This document shows positions 9,373 through 19,168 of a stretch of DNA of 64,000 nt, in pieces. The stretch is from Spartobacteria bacterium (GTDB lineage Bacteria > Verrucomicrobiota > Verrucomicrobiia > Chthoniobacterales > UBA10450). A program made the position numbers and the translations under genes. Position 1 is the first letter of the stretch. Every line of letters starts with the position of its first letter. The stretch spans positions 58,667 through 122,666 of the forward strand of contig PMTM01000013.1 in assembly GCA_003167365.1 (NCBI GenBank), in the 5' to 3' direction. The notes beneath the pieces are model-generated. The model ran no database searches. It was not told the origin of the DNA and saw nothing but the letters and a program-made list of their open reading frames with translations.

Positions 9373-9672
9373 ATGCTGGAACGAATCATAAGAGGCTCAG
9401 CGTTGACTCTCGTCGCCTGTATCGCTTTATCAGGATGCTCCTCTCTCTCCAAGGGTGGACGCCAGCAGACCGCTCAACTGAAACATATTCGCAAAATCCG
9501 CTTGGCTCGGCTAAAGGAGAAAAGACATATTATTGTCAAAAAAAACCGCGCGATTTCCACTCCGCCGGCTCCAAATGGGTGGGCAACGAATGTTATGATG
9601 GATCCAGCCCAATTGCCGCCGCCAGCTCCGCCGGAAACTGCTGCGCCTGAGAAGGCGCCGGAGAGCCCTTAA
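9373..9672 (+). CDS. Small putative lipoprotein
   Basis: This 99-residue protein has a classic lipoprotein signal: MLERIIRGSALTLVACIA followed by the lipobox LSGC, so Cys near residue 22 would be lipidated. The mature part is Lys/Arg-rich and then Pro/Ala-rich, with no known domain. The start at 9373 is chosen over an in-frame ATG 27 bp upstream because AAGAAAGG lies just before it and the signal peptide then has normal length. The stop overlaps the 3' end of the convergent yciA gene by 4 bp. Confidence 0.62.
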   Translation: MLERIIRGSALTLVACIALSGCSSLSKGGRQQTAQLKHIRKIRLARLKEKRHIIVKKNRAISTPPAPNGWATNVMMDPAQLPPPAPPETAAPEKAPESP

Positions 9673-10070
9673 GCGCCGCGTTTGACCGCAATCGGTTTCC
9701 CTTCGGAATCGACTGCCACGTACGTGAAAACGCCGTGCGTGACCCGAAGTTGCTCGCCCGTCTTATAGCGCTGCACCCAAACCTCGACTGGGATCGTCAT
9801 GGACGTGCGCCCAATTTTTTCGACCCATGCATAACACGCGACCGTGTCCCCAACGCGCACAGGTTGCAGAAACGACATCCCTTCCATCGCTACCGTCACG
9901 ACGCGGGCTTTCGCGGTCTTCGCCGCCAGAATTCCACTGCCCAAATCCATCTGCGACATCAACCAGCCGCCAAAAATATCCCCATTCGGGTTTGTATCCT
10001 TTGGCATGGCGATCGTTTGAATAACGAGCTCGCCTTTCGGTTGATCCAGCATTTGCGCGGAGAATAACAC
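9669..10070 (-). CDS. yciA: Acyl-CoA thioesterase, YciA-type hotdog fold
   Basis: This 133-residue single hotdog domain has the YciA signature NPNGDIFGGWLMSQMDLG near residues 27-44, including the catalytic aspartate region, then GMSFLQPVRVGDTV and FTYVAVD. Such enzymes hydrolyse a wide range of acyl-CoA thioesters in the cytoplasm. The length matches the family. A double-hairpin repeat separates it from queA upstream, which suggests independent transcription. Confidence 0.9.
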   Translation of the reverse strand: MLFSAQMLDQPKGELVIQTIAMPKDTNPNGDIFGGWLMSQMDLGSGILAAKTAKARVVTVAMEGMSFLQPVRVGDTVACYAWVEKIGRTSMTIPVEVWVQRYKTGEQLRVTHGVFTYVAVDSEGKPIAVKRGA

Positions 10071-10097
10071 AACTCTGCTGTCTCGGCTGCAATTTGG

Positions 10098-10146
10098 GTA
10101 GAGACGCCGCGCTGCGGTCCAGGACAGCGCAGCGCGCTGTCCCTAC
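10098..10146. repeat. Double-hairpin REP-like palindrome between yciA and queA
   Basis: The right half is a clean stem GGACAGCGC-AGC-GCGCTGTCC. The left half (GACGCCGCGCTGCGGTCC) is a weaker hairpin. The outer words GTAGAGAC and GTCCCTAC are nearly inverted. It ends 1 bp before the stop codon of queA and may act as its terminator. It has the same two-hairpin plan as the elements at 4051, 25516 and 53554. Confidence 0.68.
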
Positions 10147-10147
10147 C

Positions 10148-11128
10148 TTACAAAATCAGCATGCAATCGCCGTAGCTGTAGAACCGATAACGTTGGCCGA
10201 TCGCTTCTTCGTAGGCGCGCAGGATGAACTCGCGGCCGGCGAACGCGCTTGCCAGCATGAGAAGAGTGGAACGTGGCAAATGAAAATTTGTGAACAAGAG
10301 ATCGACATGTTGAAATCGATAAGGGGGATAAATGAAAATGCCGGTCGATCCCGTTTGCGCGACCAGTTTTTCATTTTCGCGGTGCGCAGCTTCGAGCACC
10401 CGCACGCTCGTCGTCCCGACGGCGACAACGCGCTGTGCCTTGTCGATCTTGCGCGCAGCTTCGGCCGAGATTGAAAACTGCTCCGGATGCATGCGGTGCT
10501 CGCGAATATCTTCGCAGTGAACGGGCCGAAATGTTCCGGTCCCGACATGGAGCGTGACGAACGCGTGCGCAAGCTCACTCAGAATTTCTTGAGTGAAGTG
10601 CAGACCGGCCGTTGGCGCAGCAACCGCGCCAGGTGTTCGCGCGAAAACAGTTTGATACCGCGTGTCGTCTTCTTTGTCGCTGTCACGCCCCAGGTAAGGC
10701 GGCAAGGGCATCGAGCCGCCAGCGAAAAGATCGACGTCTTCATCCAGCAAGATGACGCGTTCGCCGTCCGCCCGGATTTCTTCTACGCGCGCAATCACAT
10801 GGTCGATCTTCGTCGTGGCGCCCATTCGCATTTTACGTCCCGGCTTGGCCAGACATTTCCACCGCAACGGCCCGAGCCGTTCGATAAACAAAAACTCGAC
10901 TGCGCCGTCGTCCGAGAATTTTCTCGCGGGAACCACGCGCGTATCGTTCAAGACCAGTAGATCTCCCGGCGCAAGCAGTGTCGGCAATTCACCGAATTGT
11001 CGATGTTCGATCGTTTGCCTCTCGCGATGCAAAACCATCATTCGGGACTCATCGCGCCGTGGCAAAGGCCGTCGCGCAATAAGCCCTTCCGGCAACGCGT
11101 AATCGTAATCGCCAAGCCTGGAACTCAT
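10148..11128 (-). CDS. queA: tRNA S-adenosylmethionine ribosyltransferase-isomerase
   Basis: This 326-residue QueA makes epoxyqueuosine in tRNA by moving the ribosyl part of SAM onto 7-aminomethyl-7-deazaguanine. Signatures are LVLNDTRVVPAR, PLPPYL, AAPTAGLHFT, TLHVGTGTFRPV and the C-terminal ILRAYEEAIGQRYRFYSYGD. A longer in-frame extension upstream is low-complexity and reads into the divergent uracil-DNA glycosylase gene, so the ATG giving MSSRLGDYDYALPEGLIA, the usual QueA N-terminus, was chosen. A small palindrome follows the stop. Confidence 0.96.
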   Translation of the reverse strand: MSSRLGDYDYALPEGLIARRPLPRRDESRMMVLHRERQTIEHRQFGELPTLLAPGDLLVLNDTRVVPARKFSDDGAVEFLFIERLGPLRWKCLAKPGRKMRMGATTKIDHVIARVEEIRADGERVILLDEDVDLFAGGSMPLPPYLGRDSDKEDDTRYQTVFARTPGAVAAPTAGLHFTQEILSELAHAFVTLHVGTGTFRPVHCEDIREHRMHPEQFSISAEAARKIDKAQRVVAVGTTSVRVLEAAHRENEKLVAQTGSTGIFIYPPYRFQHVDLLFTNFHLPRSTLLMLASAFAGREFILRAYEEAIGQRYRFYSYGDCMLIL

Positions 11129-11171
11129 CGCAACATCATCAAAGGAATTGCGGCTTAGCGCAAAACTTCCC

Positions 11172-11957
11172 ATGATCGACCCGATGCAGGAACCGGGTCT
11201 CGATCTTGTTATTAGCGCGCTCGAACGGCTGCGCGACGAAAAAGAGCGAACGCCGTGCGCCTCGCGCGCCGCGCTTGAGCGGCTTCTGGAAACGCAACCG
11301 GCATCGGCGCCTCTTGCCACTCCGTCAGCGGTTCAATCCGGTAGCAAACTCGAGCGACTCGCGCCAATTCGGGAACGCGTCAGCGTTTGCACGAAGTGTC
11401 CTCACCTCGCCAGCTCACGAACACAAACGGTTTTCGGAGTCGGCAATCCCGACGCAGACATCATGTTTATCGGAGAAGCACCAGGCGCGGATGAAGATGC
11501 GCGGGGTGAACCGTTTGTTGGCCGCGCCGGTCAACTGCTCACGAAAATAATCGAGACCATGGGCTTCGCGCGTGGCGACGTTTACATCGCCAACATTCTC
11601 AAGTGCCGTCCCGACACGCCGAAGGGCTCGTTCGGGAACCGGGCGCCGACGCCGCTCGAAATGCAAACATGCCGGCCTTATCTCGTCGAACAGATCGAGA
11701 TCATCCAACCAAAGGTGTTGGTCGCGCTCGGCGCGGCCGCGGTGGAAGGATTGCTCGGCGAGCGCGGGACGATGCGCGATCTGCGCGGACGCTGGCATTC
11801 CTATCAGGAAACACCCTTGATGATCACTTATCATCCCGCCTATTTACTTCGAAACCAGTCGCTCTCCGAAAAACGGAAGGTCTGGGAAGATATGCTGCTG
11901 GTGCTTGAGCGGCTCGAGCGACCGATCACGCAGAAACAGCGCAATTATTTTTTGTAA
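11172..11957 (+). CDS. Uracil-DNA glycosylase, family 4 (Fe-S type)
   Basis: This protein of about 261 residues removes uracil from DNA. The four iron-sulfur cysteines are visible as [12 protein letters not shown] and a later CRP. The active-site motif GEAPGADED and the C-terminal [10 protein letters not shown] loop define family 4. The N-terminal 60 residues are variable, as is common. The ATG at 11172 (MIDPMQEPG) is preferred to an in-frame TTG 24 bp upstream; a second ATG at 11184 is also possible. It is divergent from queA and overlaps the 3' end of the squalene synthase gene by 13 bp. Confidence 0.9.
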   Translation: MIDPMQEPGLDLVISALERLRDEKERTPCASRAALERLLETQPASAPLATPSAVQSGSKLERLAPIRERVSVCTKCPHLASSRTQTVFGVGNPDADIMFIGEAPGADEDARGEPFVGRAGQLLTKIIETMGFARGDVYIANILKCRPDTPKGSFGNRAPTPLEMQTCRPYLVEQIEIIQPKVLVALGAAAVEGLLGERGTMRDLRGRWHSYQETPLMITYHPAYLLRNQSLSEKRKVWEDMLLVLERLERPITQKQRNYFL

Positions 11958-12961
11958 TTCTGCGCGCGTTCGAATATCGCCTCGATTTTTCTACGGGACG
12001 CGAGCGTCATGACCACGGATGAAATCATCGAGCGCACTTCTTGTCGCGGAACCTTGATCTTGCGGTTCAGGGCTGTTCCGCCCGCCTCGCGCAAAAGTGC
12101 GAGCGTTCGTGCGCCGATTAGCGCCGGCAACACGCTCGCAGCGCGTACCCGTCGATTTCGAATAGCGAGCGAGTATTCCACTCCGGACTGAAGCGCCGCT
12201 TCGGCTTTCTCTCTCCACTTTCGGTAAATCGGCCGAAAGCGATCCGGTTCCCTAATAATGTCCGCCGAGGTCAATCGAATCGTGGCCAACTCCTCTTCCG
12301 GAAAATAACATCGGCCACTGCGAAGGTCGGAGCCGGCATCCCGCAAAATGTTGATCAGTTGCAATCCCATGCCGTAGCGCTTTCCGAGTTCGGACATCTC
12401 GTTTTCATCGAGCTTGGCGAATTTCCGCACGTGCCGGAAACAAAGCCGCGTCCAAAATTCTCCGACGCAACCGGCGACGAGATAGGTGTATTCATCGAGG
12501 TCGCTGGCCGTATTGAGCGCCCGCACTTCAGCGGCCTTGACGAAACGTTGCAAGTCGAGTGTTTGCCCGCGCGTAATCTTCTCCAACACCAGGCGAATAT
12601 CTGTGCGATCAGCCGGATCAAAATTCTCCAGCCATTCCAGGCAGCGCGGGAGCGATTGGATCAGCGCACTTTCATCGGAATTTTTCTGCAAAGGCGCGAA
12701 CGACCCGACCAGATCGACAATTGTATCCGGAGAAGATTGCCCTTGGATTGCGCCGGAAAGCGTTTGCAGTTTCTCGGCCCGAATCGCCGGGGGAATATCC
12801 GCCGTGTCGGCAATCGTGTCTGTTGCGCGCGCCAGGAGATAAGCAAGCGAGACCGGCTCACGCAAACGCCCGGGCAACAAGCGGACGGAAAGATAAAACG
12901 ATCGCGAAACGGACCGCAGGATCGCACCACGCAGCCGACGCACAGAAAATTCCGTCTTCAC
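11945..12961 (-). CDS. Squalene/phytoene synthase family protein (squalene synthase-like)
   Basis: This 338-residue all-helical prenyl synthase has the aspartate-rich motif YLLARATDTIADT near residue 40 and the second GMGLQLINILRDAGSD motif near 200, plus YLVAGCVGEFWTRLC, closer to farnesyl-diphosphate farnesyltransferase than to typical phytoene synthases. It would join two farnesyl diphosphates into squalene, perhaps for hopanoids, but no hopanoid cyclase is in the window. It starts with GTG 19 bp downstream of the DUF362 gene on the same strand, so the two may form an operon. Product identity (squalene or a C30 carotenoid precursor) is inferred. Confidence 0.86.
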   Translation of the reverse strand: MKTEFSVRRLRGAILRSVSRSFYLSVRLLPGRLREPVSLAYLLARATDTIADTADIPPAIRAEKLQTLSGAIQGQSSPDTIVDLVGSFAPLQKNSDESALIQSLPRCLEWLENFDPADRTDIRLVLEKITRGQTLDLQRFVKAAEVRALNTASDLDEYTYLVAGCVGEFWTRLCFRHVRKFAKLDENEMSELGKRYGMGLQLINILRDAGSDLRSGRCYFPEEELATIRLTSADIIREPDRFRPIYRKWREKAEAALQSGVEYSLAIRNRRVRAASVLPALIGARTLALLREAGGTALNRKIKVPRQEVRSMISSVVMTLASRRKIEAIFERAQNYKK

Positions 12962-12980
12962 GCTTTTTGTCGCCCAGCGG

Positions 12981-14075
12981 TCAACGCCCCGCGTTCTTGA
13001 TGTCGATCAAAGTCGCGTCGGTGTTGCCCAGGCCCATTTGCCCCGCTGCCTGGATATAGGAAGCCTCCGGGCCAATCACTGGGACGCTTGCCCGCGCGCG
13101 CAACTCTCCGATTTTCCTTAGCGCAACCACGTCCAGCGCTACCGGATCCTTGCTGGCGTAAAGCGTGGCGTGGTGCACGGCATAGTTCGGCTCCGATTGC
13201 GGACCGCCGGCGAACTGCGCAATCAAGCCGTCCATTAAGTTGAAGACAACCTTGTGGCCAATCACTGGGTCCGCATAAATCTCCGCGATGCTGGTCGCGC
13301 CGAAACGCGAGCCTTCGCTAAAACGCCGCCAATTGTCGATGTTCGGAATCGTGATGTTGTATAGACAACCGGCAATCCCGTTCGCCTCGCTGTTGCTCAT
13401 CACCGGAACGTTGATGATTTTCGTGACCTCGCTGGAAAGGATGCGCGAGAAATGACTTACGTTGCTGGTGTTTTCCGTATCCGACAGAATGACTGTTTTT
13501 CCCAGGTCGCCTTTGTATTCGAAATCGCCCCACACCAGTTTCCCCATGAGCGGCGCGGAGAGAACCGCCTTGGGATCGTAACCGTCGCGCGGGACGATGG
13601 CGCGCAGTTGATAACCATCTTTGCCGGACTGGTAACCGGCGTACTTGGTTCCACCCAACGAACGATCCCAGACCACGATGCTGTTGCGTGGATGGCCCGC
13701 GGCAACCAATCCATCGACAATCGCATTCACGACGTCGTGATGCGTTGTGAAAAGCTCGCCGCCGGCGGCGGAAATTTTGATACCAACTTTGTCATCAGGA
13801 GAAACGAGCGACGCCCAAGCTTTCGCGACAGTGGGTTGGCCGGTTGCCGTCAAGACAAGGCGATCGACCATTGCATGCACCACCCGGGGATTTGTGACGT
13901 AGTCCGTGATCGCATCCGGATCGTGTGCGGCGTAGACGACCGATCGAGTAGGACTCGGGCGCGGCGTCTGGCCAAACACGGGCGTGATGACGCAGAAGAA
14001 AAGAAGAGTTAGCTTTGGGATCGACAAAGTAGTGTGAGCGATGGAACGGACTTTATGAGCAAGAGCGCGAATCAC
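12981..14075 (-). CDS. Exported DUF362 domain protein
   Basis: After an N-terminal hydrophobic signal segment (LTLLFFCVITPVFG) this protein has DUF362 features: VGIKISAAGGELFTTHHDVVNAIVDGL, the SIVVWDR block and VFNLMDGLIAQFAGGP. DUF362 is best known from ferredoxin-linked and tat-exported proteins; the catalytic role is unclear. Two starts are possible: GTG at 14075, with GGAG just ahead and a positively charged N-region (chosen), or TTG at 14027, giving a short signal peptide. A much longer upstream frame is only the shadow of hemW. It probably shares a transcript with the squalene synthase gene. Confidence 0.76.
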   Translation of the reverse strand: MIRALAHKVRSIAHTTLSIPKLTLLFFCVITPVFGQTPRPSPTRSVVYAAHDPDAITDYVTNPRVVHAMVDRLVLTATGQPTVAKAWASLVSPDDKVGIKISAAGGELFTTHHDVVNAIVDGLVAAGHPRNSIVVWDRSLGGTKYAGYQSGKDGYQLRAIVPRDGYDPKAVLSAPLMGKLVWGDFEYKGDLGKTVILSDTENTSNVSHFSRILSSEVTKIINVPVMSNSEANGIAGCLYNITIPNIDNWRRFSEGSRFGATSIAEIYADPVIGHKVVFNLMDGLIAQFAGGPQSEPNYAVHHATLYASKDPVALDVVALRKIGELRARASVPVIGPEASYIQAAGQMGLGNTDATLIDIKNAGR

Positions 14076-15251
14076 AACTCCGCAACTGTAGCGGCAGGCG
14101 TGTCGCCCGCTTCTATCGTCAATGCAAGCGACACGTCTGCTTCTAGAGCCGAGCCGATCCGGCATTTGTATGTTCACATTCCATTCTGCGCGCGCATCTG
14201 CCCGTACTGCGCTTTTTACAAGGCACGCGCCAATCATTCCGAGACCCAACGCTTCTGTGAAGCAGCTGTCCGCGAGCTTTCGCAGAAATCCGCTGAGTTC
14301 GACCTCGCTCCCGAAACGATTTTCTTTGGCGGCGGAACGCCGACCGCGCTGACAACGGCGCAATTGGAATCTTTGCTGAGCGGATTTCACGAGCATCTCG
14401 ATCTCTCCGGGCTGGTGGAATGGACGATGGAAGCCAATCCTGGAAGTGTCGCGGCGGGCAAGGCTGAGGTGCTCAAACGATTCGGTGTCAATCGCATCAG
14501 CCTCGGTGTGCAATCCTGGGACGACGCGCTGCTAAAGGTTCTCGGCCGCGAGCACGACGCAAATCAAGCAGAGGAATCTTTTCGAATCTTACGCGCGGCC
14601 GGGTTCTCAAACATCAACGTCGATCTCATGTTCGGTTTGCCCGGGCAGACGGTCGAACAATGGCGAGCCACCCTGGAAAAAACGATCGCGCTTCGACCCG
14701 AGCACGTCTCCACTTACTGCCTCACTTACGAGGAAGACACGGAATTTTTCCTGCGCCATTCGCGCGGCGAATATCGGGAAGATTCGGATGCCGACGCCGA
14801 GTTTTTCGAAATGACAATGTCGATCCTGGAGGAAGCGGGCTACGAGCACTACGAAATTTCGAATTATGCGCGACCAGGTTTTTCGTCGGCCCATAATCGC
14901 TCATACTGGTCGGGTGAAGATTATTTGGGAGTCGGCCCGAGCGCGTTTTCGACCGTTGGAACAAAACGCTGGCAGAACATCGCGGATTATCGCGATTACG
15001 CCGATCGGCTTTTCGATCGTCGCTCTACCGTCGACCGGACAGAAGAGCTGACCGCGGAGATGAAGCGGACAGAGAGAATTGCGCTTTCGCTGCGCACGCG
15101 CGACGGCGTTTCCGAAGCGATCCTCCAGCCTTTCGCGAAGGAAACAGACGAATTTGTGCAGCTCGGTTTACTTCGACAATCGAACGGCAATTTTGTCCTG
15201 ACTCGCGCTGGAAAATCTCTCGCCGATTCGGTTGCCGAAGCCTTCGTTTGA
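14055..15251 (+). CDS. hemW: Radical SAM heme chaperone HemW-like protein
   Basis: This radical SAM enzyme has the cluster motif HIPFCARICPYCAF (CX3CX2C), then FFGGGTPTAL, SLGVQSWDD and NVDLMFGLPGQT, the HemW/HemN-like order. The CPYC-type motif without extra HemN residues fits HemW, which inserts heme and was once called oxygen-independent coproporphyrinogen oxidase. The ATG at 14055 follows GGAACGG and gives an N-terminal extension of about 35 residues that reads through a palindromic repeat. An in-frame TTG at 14166 would give a start right at YVHIPFC, as in many HemW proteins. Both starts should be kept in mind. Confidence 0.88.
   Translation: MSKSANHNSATVAAGVSPASIVNASDTSASRAEPIRHLYVHIPFCARICPYCAFYKARANHSETQRFCEAAVRELSQKSAEFDLAPETIFFGGGTPTALTTAQLESLLSGFHEHLDLSGLVEWTMEANPGSVAAGKAEVLKRFGVNRISLGVQSWDDALLKVLGREHDANQAEESFRILRAAGFSNINVDLMFGLPGQTVEQWRATLEKTIALRPEHVSTYCLTYEEDTEFFLRHSRGEYREDSDADAEFFEMTMSILEEAGYEHYEISNYARPGFSSAHNRSYWSGEDYLGVGPSAFSTVGTKRWQNIADYRDYADRLFDRRSTVDRTEELTAEMKRTERIALSLRTRDGVSEAILQPFAKETDEFVQLGLLRQSNGNFVLTRAGKSLADSVAEAFV
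14087..14146. repeat. Palindromic repeat at the hemW 5' end
   Basis: The arms GCAGGCGTGTCGC and GCGACACGTCTGC pair at 12 of 13 positions around an approximately 20-bp loop, and the outer words TGTAGCGG and CTTCTAGA are less well matched. It lies inside the hemW reading frame if the ATG at 14055 is used, or in the divergent intergenic space if hemW starts at the TTG at 14166. The terminal word TGTAG is shared with the element at 4051. Confidence 0.65.
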
Positions 15252-15305
15252 ATAGATAGGGACGCACCTCCGGGGCGTCCGTGAATCCAACAAGTCGGAC
15301 TGATT

Positions 15306-16019
15306 CTAAACGGCCCCATAGCGTCGTTGTCTCCGTCCAAATTCTTCCACCGCCGCCAGAAGATCTTTCTTGGTAAAATCAGGCCAGAGTTTCGGCGTCA
15401 CGAACATTTCGGTGTAGGAGAGCTGCCAAAGAAGAAAGTTCGATAAACGCATTTCTCCCGAGGTGCGGATAAGCAGATCGGGGTCGGGATAGTATCGAGT
15501 GTAGAGATGCTTGCTGAACATCTCGACGTCGATCATCGCCTTGTCGATGTGACCCAATTCGACCGCGCGAAGCAAACTCTTGATCCCGTCGATGATTTCA
15601 AGGCGGCCGCCATAACTCAGCGCCAGGATCAAGGTCAGACCATTGTTGCCTGCCGTGGCTTCGATCGATTTGTGAAGCTGTTTCTGGCAAGCCTCGGGCA
15701 AATTGGTCAATCGCCCGATGGCCTGGAGTCGAACATTCTTCTCGAGTAACTCCGGGGTTTTCTCCTTCAGGAATTTCTCGAGCAGGCGCATCAAAGCGAA
15801 GACTTCGCTTTTCGGACGTTGCCAATTCTCGGCCGAGAAAGCGTAGAGGGTCAGATATTCAATCTTCAAATCGCCGCAGCCCTCGACGCATTCGCGCACG
15901 GCCTTCGCACCCGCTTCGTGGCCTTTGATCCGCGGCAGCCCGCGAGATTTCGCCCATCGTCCGTTGCCGTCCATGATGATCGCGACATGCTGGGGAACTG
16001 ACTTCGCGCTCGGGGCCAT
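15306..16019 (-). CDS. uppS: Isoprenyl (undecaprenyl diphosphate) synthase
   Basis: This 237-residue cis-prenyltransferase has the substrate motif IIMDGNGRWAKSRGL near residue 14, then GHEAGAKAV, TLYAFSAENWQRP and the C-terminal PDPDLLIRTSGEMRLSNFLLWQ with YTE. It makes the C55 lipid carrier for peptidoglycan and surface glycans and so links to the large polysaccharide locus and to uppP in this window. It starts 3 bp after the stop of purA on the same strand, so the two are very likely co-transcribed. Confidence 0.96.
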   Translation of the reverse strand: MAPSAKSVPQHVAIIMDGNGRWAKSRGLPRIKGHEAGAKAVRECVEGCGDLKIEYLTLYAFSAENWQRPKSEVFALMRLLEKFLKEKTPELLEKNVRLQAIGRLTNLPEACQKQLHKSIEATAGNNGLTLILALSYGGRLEIIDGIKSLLRAVELGHIDKAMIDVEMFSKHLYTRYYPDPDLLIRTSGEMRLSNFLLWQLSYTEMFVTPKLWPDFTKKDLLAAVEEFGRRQRRYGAV

Positions 16020-16022
16020 GGC

Positions 16023-17429
<1,407 letters not shown>

Positions 17430-17460
17430 TCACCGCCGCGGGCACGGATAGCCTGCGGCC

Positions 17461-17613
17461 ATGCGTACACTCCTGTTGATCATCCTGATTTTGCTGCTGG
17501 TCGGAGCATTTCCGGCCTGGCCGTACAATGCCGGTTGGGGATACTACCCGAGCGGCGGACTTGGAATCATCCTCTTGATCGTCCTGATCCTGGCTCTGAC
17601 CAAACGCATTTAG
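17461..17613 (+). CDS. Small hydrophobic DUF3309-like protein (50 aa)
   Basis: A short frame begins ATGCGTACACTCCTGTTG and encodes about 50 residues: a hydrophobic stretch (LLLIILILLLVG), then the aromatic-rich AWPYNAGWGYYPSGG and a second hydrophobic segment ending LALTKRI. This two-helix layout with a W/Y/G-rich centre is typical of the DUF3309 family of small membrane proteins of unknown function. It lies alone between the purA promoter region and the convergent M23 peptidase gene. Confidence 0.68.
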   Translation: MRTLLLIILILLLVGAFPAWPYNAGWGYYPSGGLGIILLIVLILALTKRI

Positions 17614-17635
17614 GCGATTGCGAACGATCTTTCGG

Positions 17636-18703
17636 CTAGCGTCCCTGGCTGGCGACGGCTTGTTTCAGTGCGGCGGCGGACTCGCTGCTTCCACCGTGGT
17701 AGCTGGAATAGTTCTTCTTCGACGCCCAGTTGATCTTCGAATCGTAGGTAAAAGTATTCAGAGCGACGCGATACTTGCCCTCGCTCGCCTGCAAGTGTCG
17801 ATGCGCCAAGATGAATTGCGAGGGGTCGTAGTAATTGCTGAAGTCGCGCGCAAACTTCGCCCGGCTCATCCCGATCTCGAGGTTCTTGCGAATCTCCAAA
17901 TGCAAATGCGCGTCGTACAGCCCGTGCGCCGTCCCCATCGTGCCGATCTCCTCTCCACGCGTAATCGATTGGCCGCGCCGCACCAGTATGCTGTTCAGAT
18001 GGCCATAGAGTGAATCGATATACTTGATCTCTCCGCCTTCGCGATAGGTGTGACGCACGATGACCACGTTTCCCCAACCCATGTGGCAGTCGTGTGCGAA
18101 AACAACAACGCCATTTCCAATGCTGTAAATCGGATCGCCCAGATCGGTATCGCCGCCGCCGACGCCATCCCAGTCTTCACCCAGATGTCCTTTCGACCGA
18201 AAACCGCGCGCCTTGTAATAACCTTGCGCGTCAGGTTTGCCGACCGGGAAATCGAAACCATCCGCCAGCTTGGTGAAAGCGGTTTCCATCGGCAAGCTGA
18301 CTTGCTGCGCTGGTTGTGATGCCGCGGGAACTTCCCTCACCGACTGCGCCAGCGCCGGTTGCGCTTTGACCATTGCAACTCTTAACGGTTGGGCCTTGAT
18401 GGCGGGCGCGATTGCAGGCTGCGTCTTTGCAACTTGCGCCTTCACCGTCGATGCGTTCATCGGCTGTGCTTTCGCTACTTCTTTGAGCGGTTGCACGTTC
18501 ACCGGCTGCGCTTTCGCCACTTCTTTTACCGGCTCCTGTTTCGGCGTTTGTGCTTTGGGAGATTCTTTAATGGGAATTGCTTTTTCCACTCGGACCACTG
18601 CCGGCGCTGCGCTGGTGTCGCGCGCCACAAACACCTCTTGTCCATTCGTCTGACCAAGCAATGCCAGAAAAGAAACAAGCGCGATGGAAATTCTCCGAGC
18701 CAT
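17636..18703 (-). CDS. M23 (LytM-type) peptidase with Lys/Ala/Pro-repeat linker
   Basis: A signal peptide (residues 1-21) is followed by about 115 residues of imperfect repeats built on KAQP/KEVAKAQP, and then a zinc peptidase domain with GHLGEDWDG (HX3D), YGHLNS and AHLHLE. Such enzymes cut peptidoglycan cross-links or, when degenerate, act as divisome regulators; here the metal ligands look intact. The repeat linker probably spans the periplasm or wall and may vary in repeat number. It stands alone, convergent with the DUF3309-like gene. Confidence 0.85.
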   Translation of the reverse strand: MARRISIALVSFLALLGQTNGQEVFVARDTSAAPAVVRVEKAIPIKESPKAQTPKQEPVKEVAKAQPVNVQPLKEVAKAQPMNASTVKAQVAKTQPAIAPAIKAQPLRVAMVKAQPALAQSVREVPAASQPAQQVSLPMETAFTKLADGFDFPVGKPDAQGYYKARGFRSKGHLGEDWDGVGGGDTDLGDPIYSIGNGVVVFAHDCHMGWGNVVIVRHTYREGGEIKYIDSLYGHLNSILVRRGQSITRGEEIGTMGTAHGLYDAHLHLEIRKNLEIGMSRAKFARDFSNYYDPSQFILAHRHLQASEGKYRVALNTFTYDSKINWASKKNYSSYHGGSSESAAALKQAVASQGR

Positions 18704-18751
18704 GAAAAGCGCCCGTTTTAGACCAATCCGCGCTCCCTGACAAGCCGTTAG

Positions 18752-19168
18752 TTAAGGCTGCTTATTGATCTTTACTTGAACGACCGGCAACGGGAACCGC
18801 AGCCGCAGCTCATCCGCCAGGTAAATTTCGACATGGTGCAGCCCGAATTGCTGGAACTGCACGCCGCCGAAATAATGCACGTTGGTCGCGTGTCCTTCCA
18901 TTTCCTTCAATTCGAATTCCACTTCGGCCTGCGCGATAATCTGTTGCTCGTCCACGCCGACGAGGCGCGACTTCTGCCGGAATTTCCCCGAGCCGCTGCA
19001 CCAGCGCGCCCAAATGCAAAGCCGCATGTAATTGATGGGCAGCGCCGGCGTTGCGATGATGTTGATCACGCCGACCAACGTTTGCATGCCGTTGAATTCG
19101 CAGCGGACGTCTTCACATAACACTGCGCTCTGCAAATCCGGAAGAATGACTTCGTTTTCCATCGACAA
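18752..19168 (-). CDS. DUF6941-like conserved hypothetical protein
   Basis: This 138-residue soluble protein has a beta-rich look and no catalytic motif. The N-terminal LCEDVRCEFNGMQTLVGVINII and C-terminal HHVEIYLADELRLRFPLPV are typical of the DUF6941 family of uncharacterised proteins. It begins immediately after the uppP stop codon on the same strand, so it is probably expressed with uppP. No function is assigned. Confidence 0.66.
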   Translation of the reverse strand: MSMENEVILPDLQSAVLCEDVRCEFNGMQTLVGVINIIATPALPINYMRLCIWARWCSGSGKFRQKSRLVGVDEQQIIAQAEVEFELKEMEGHATNVHYFGGVQFQQFGLHHVEIYLADELRLRFPLPVVQVKINKQP

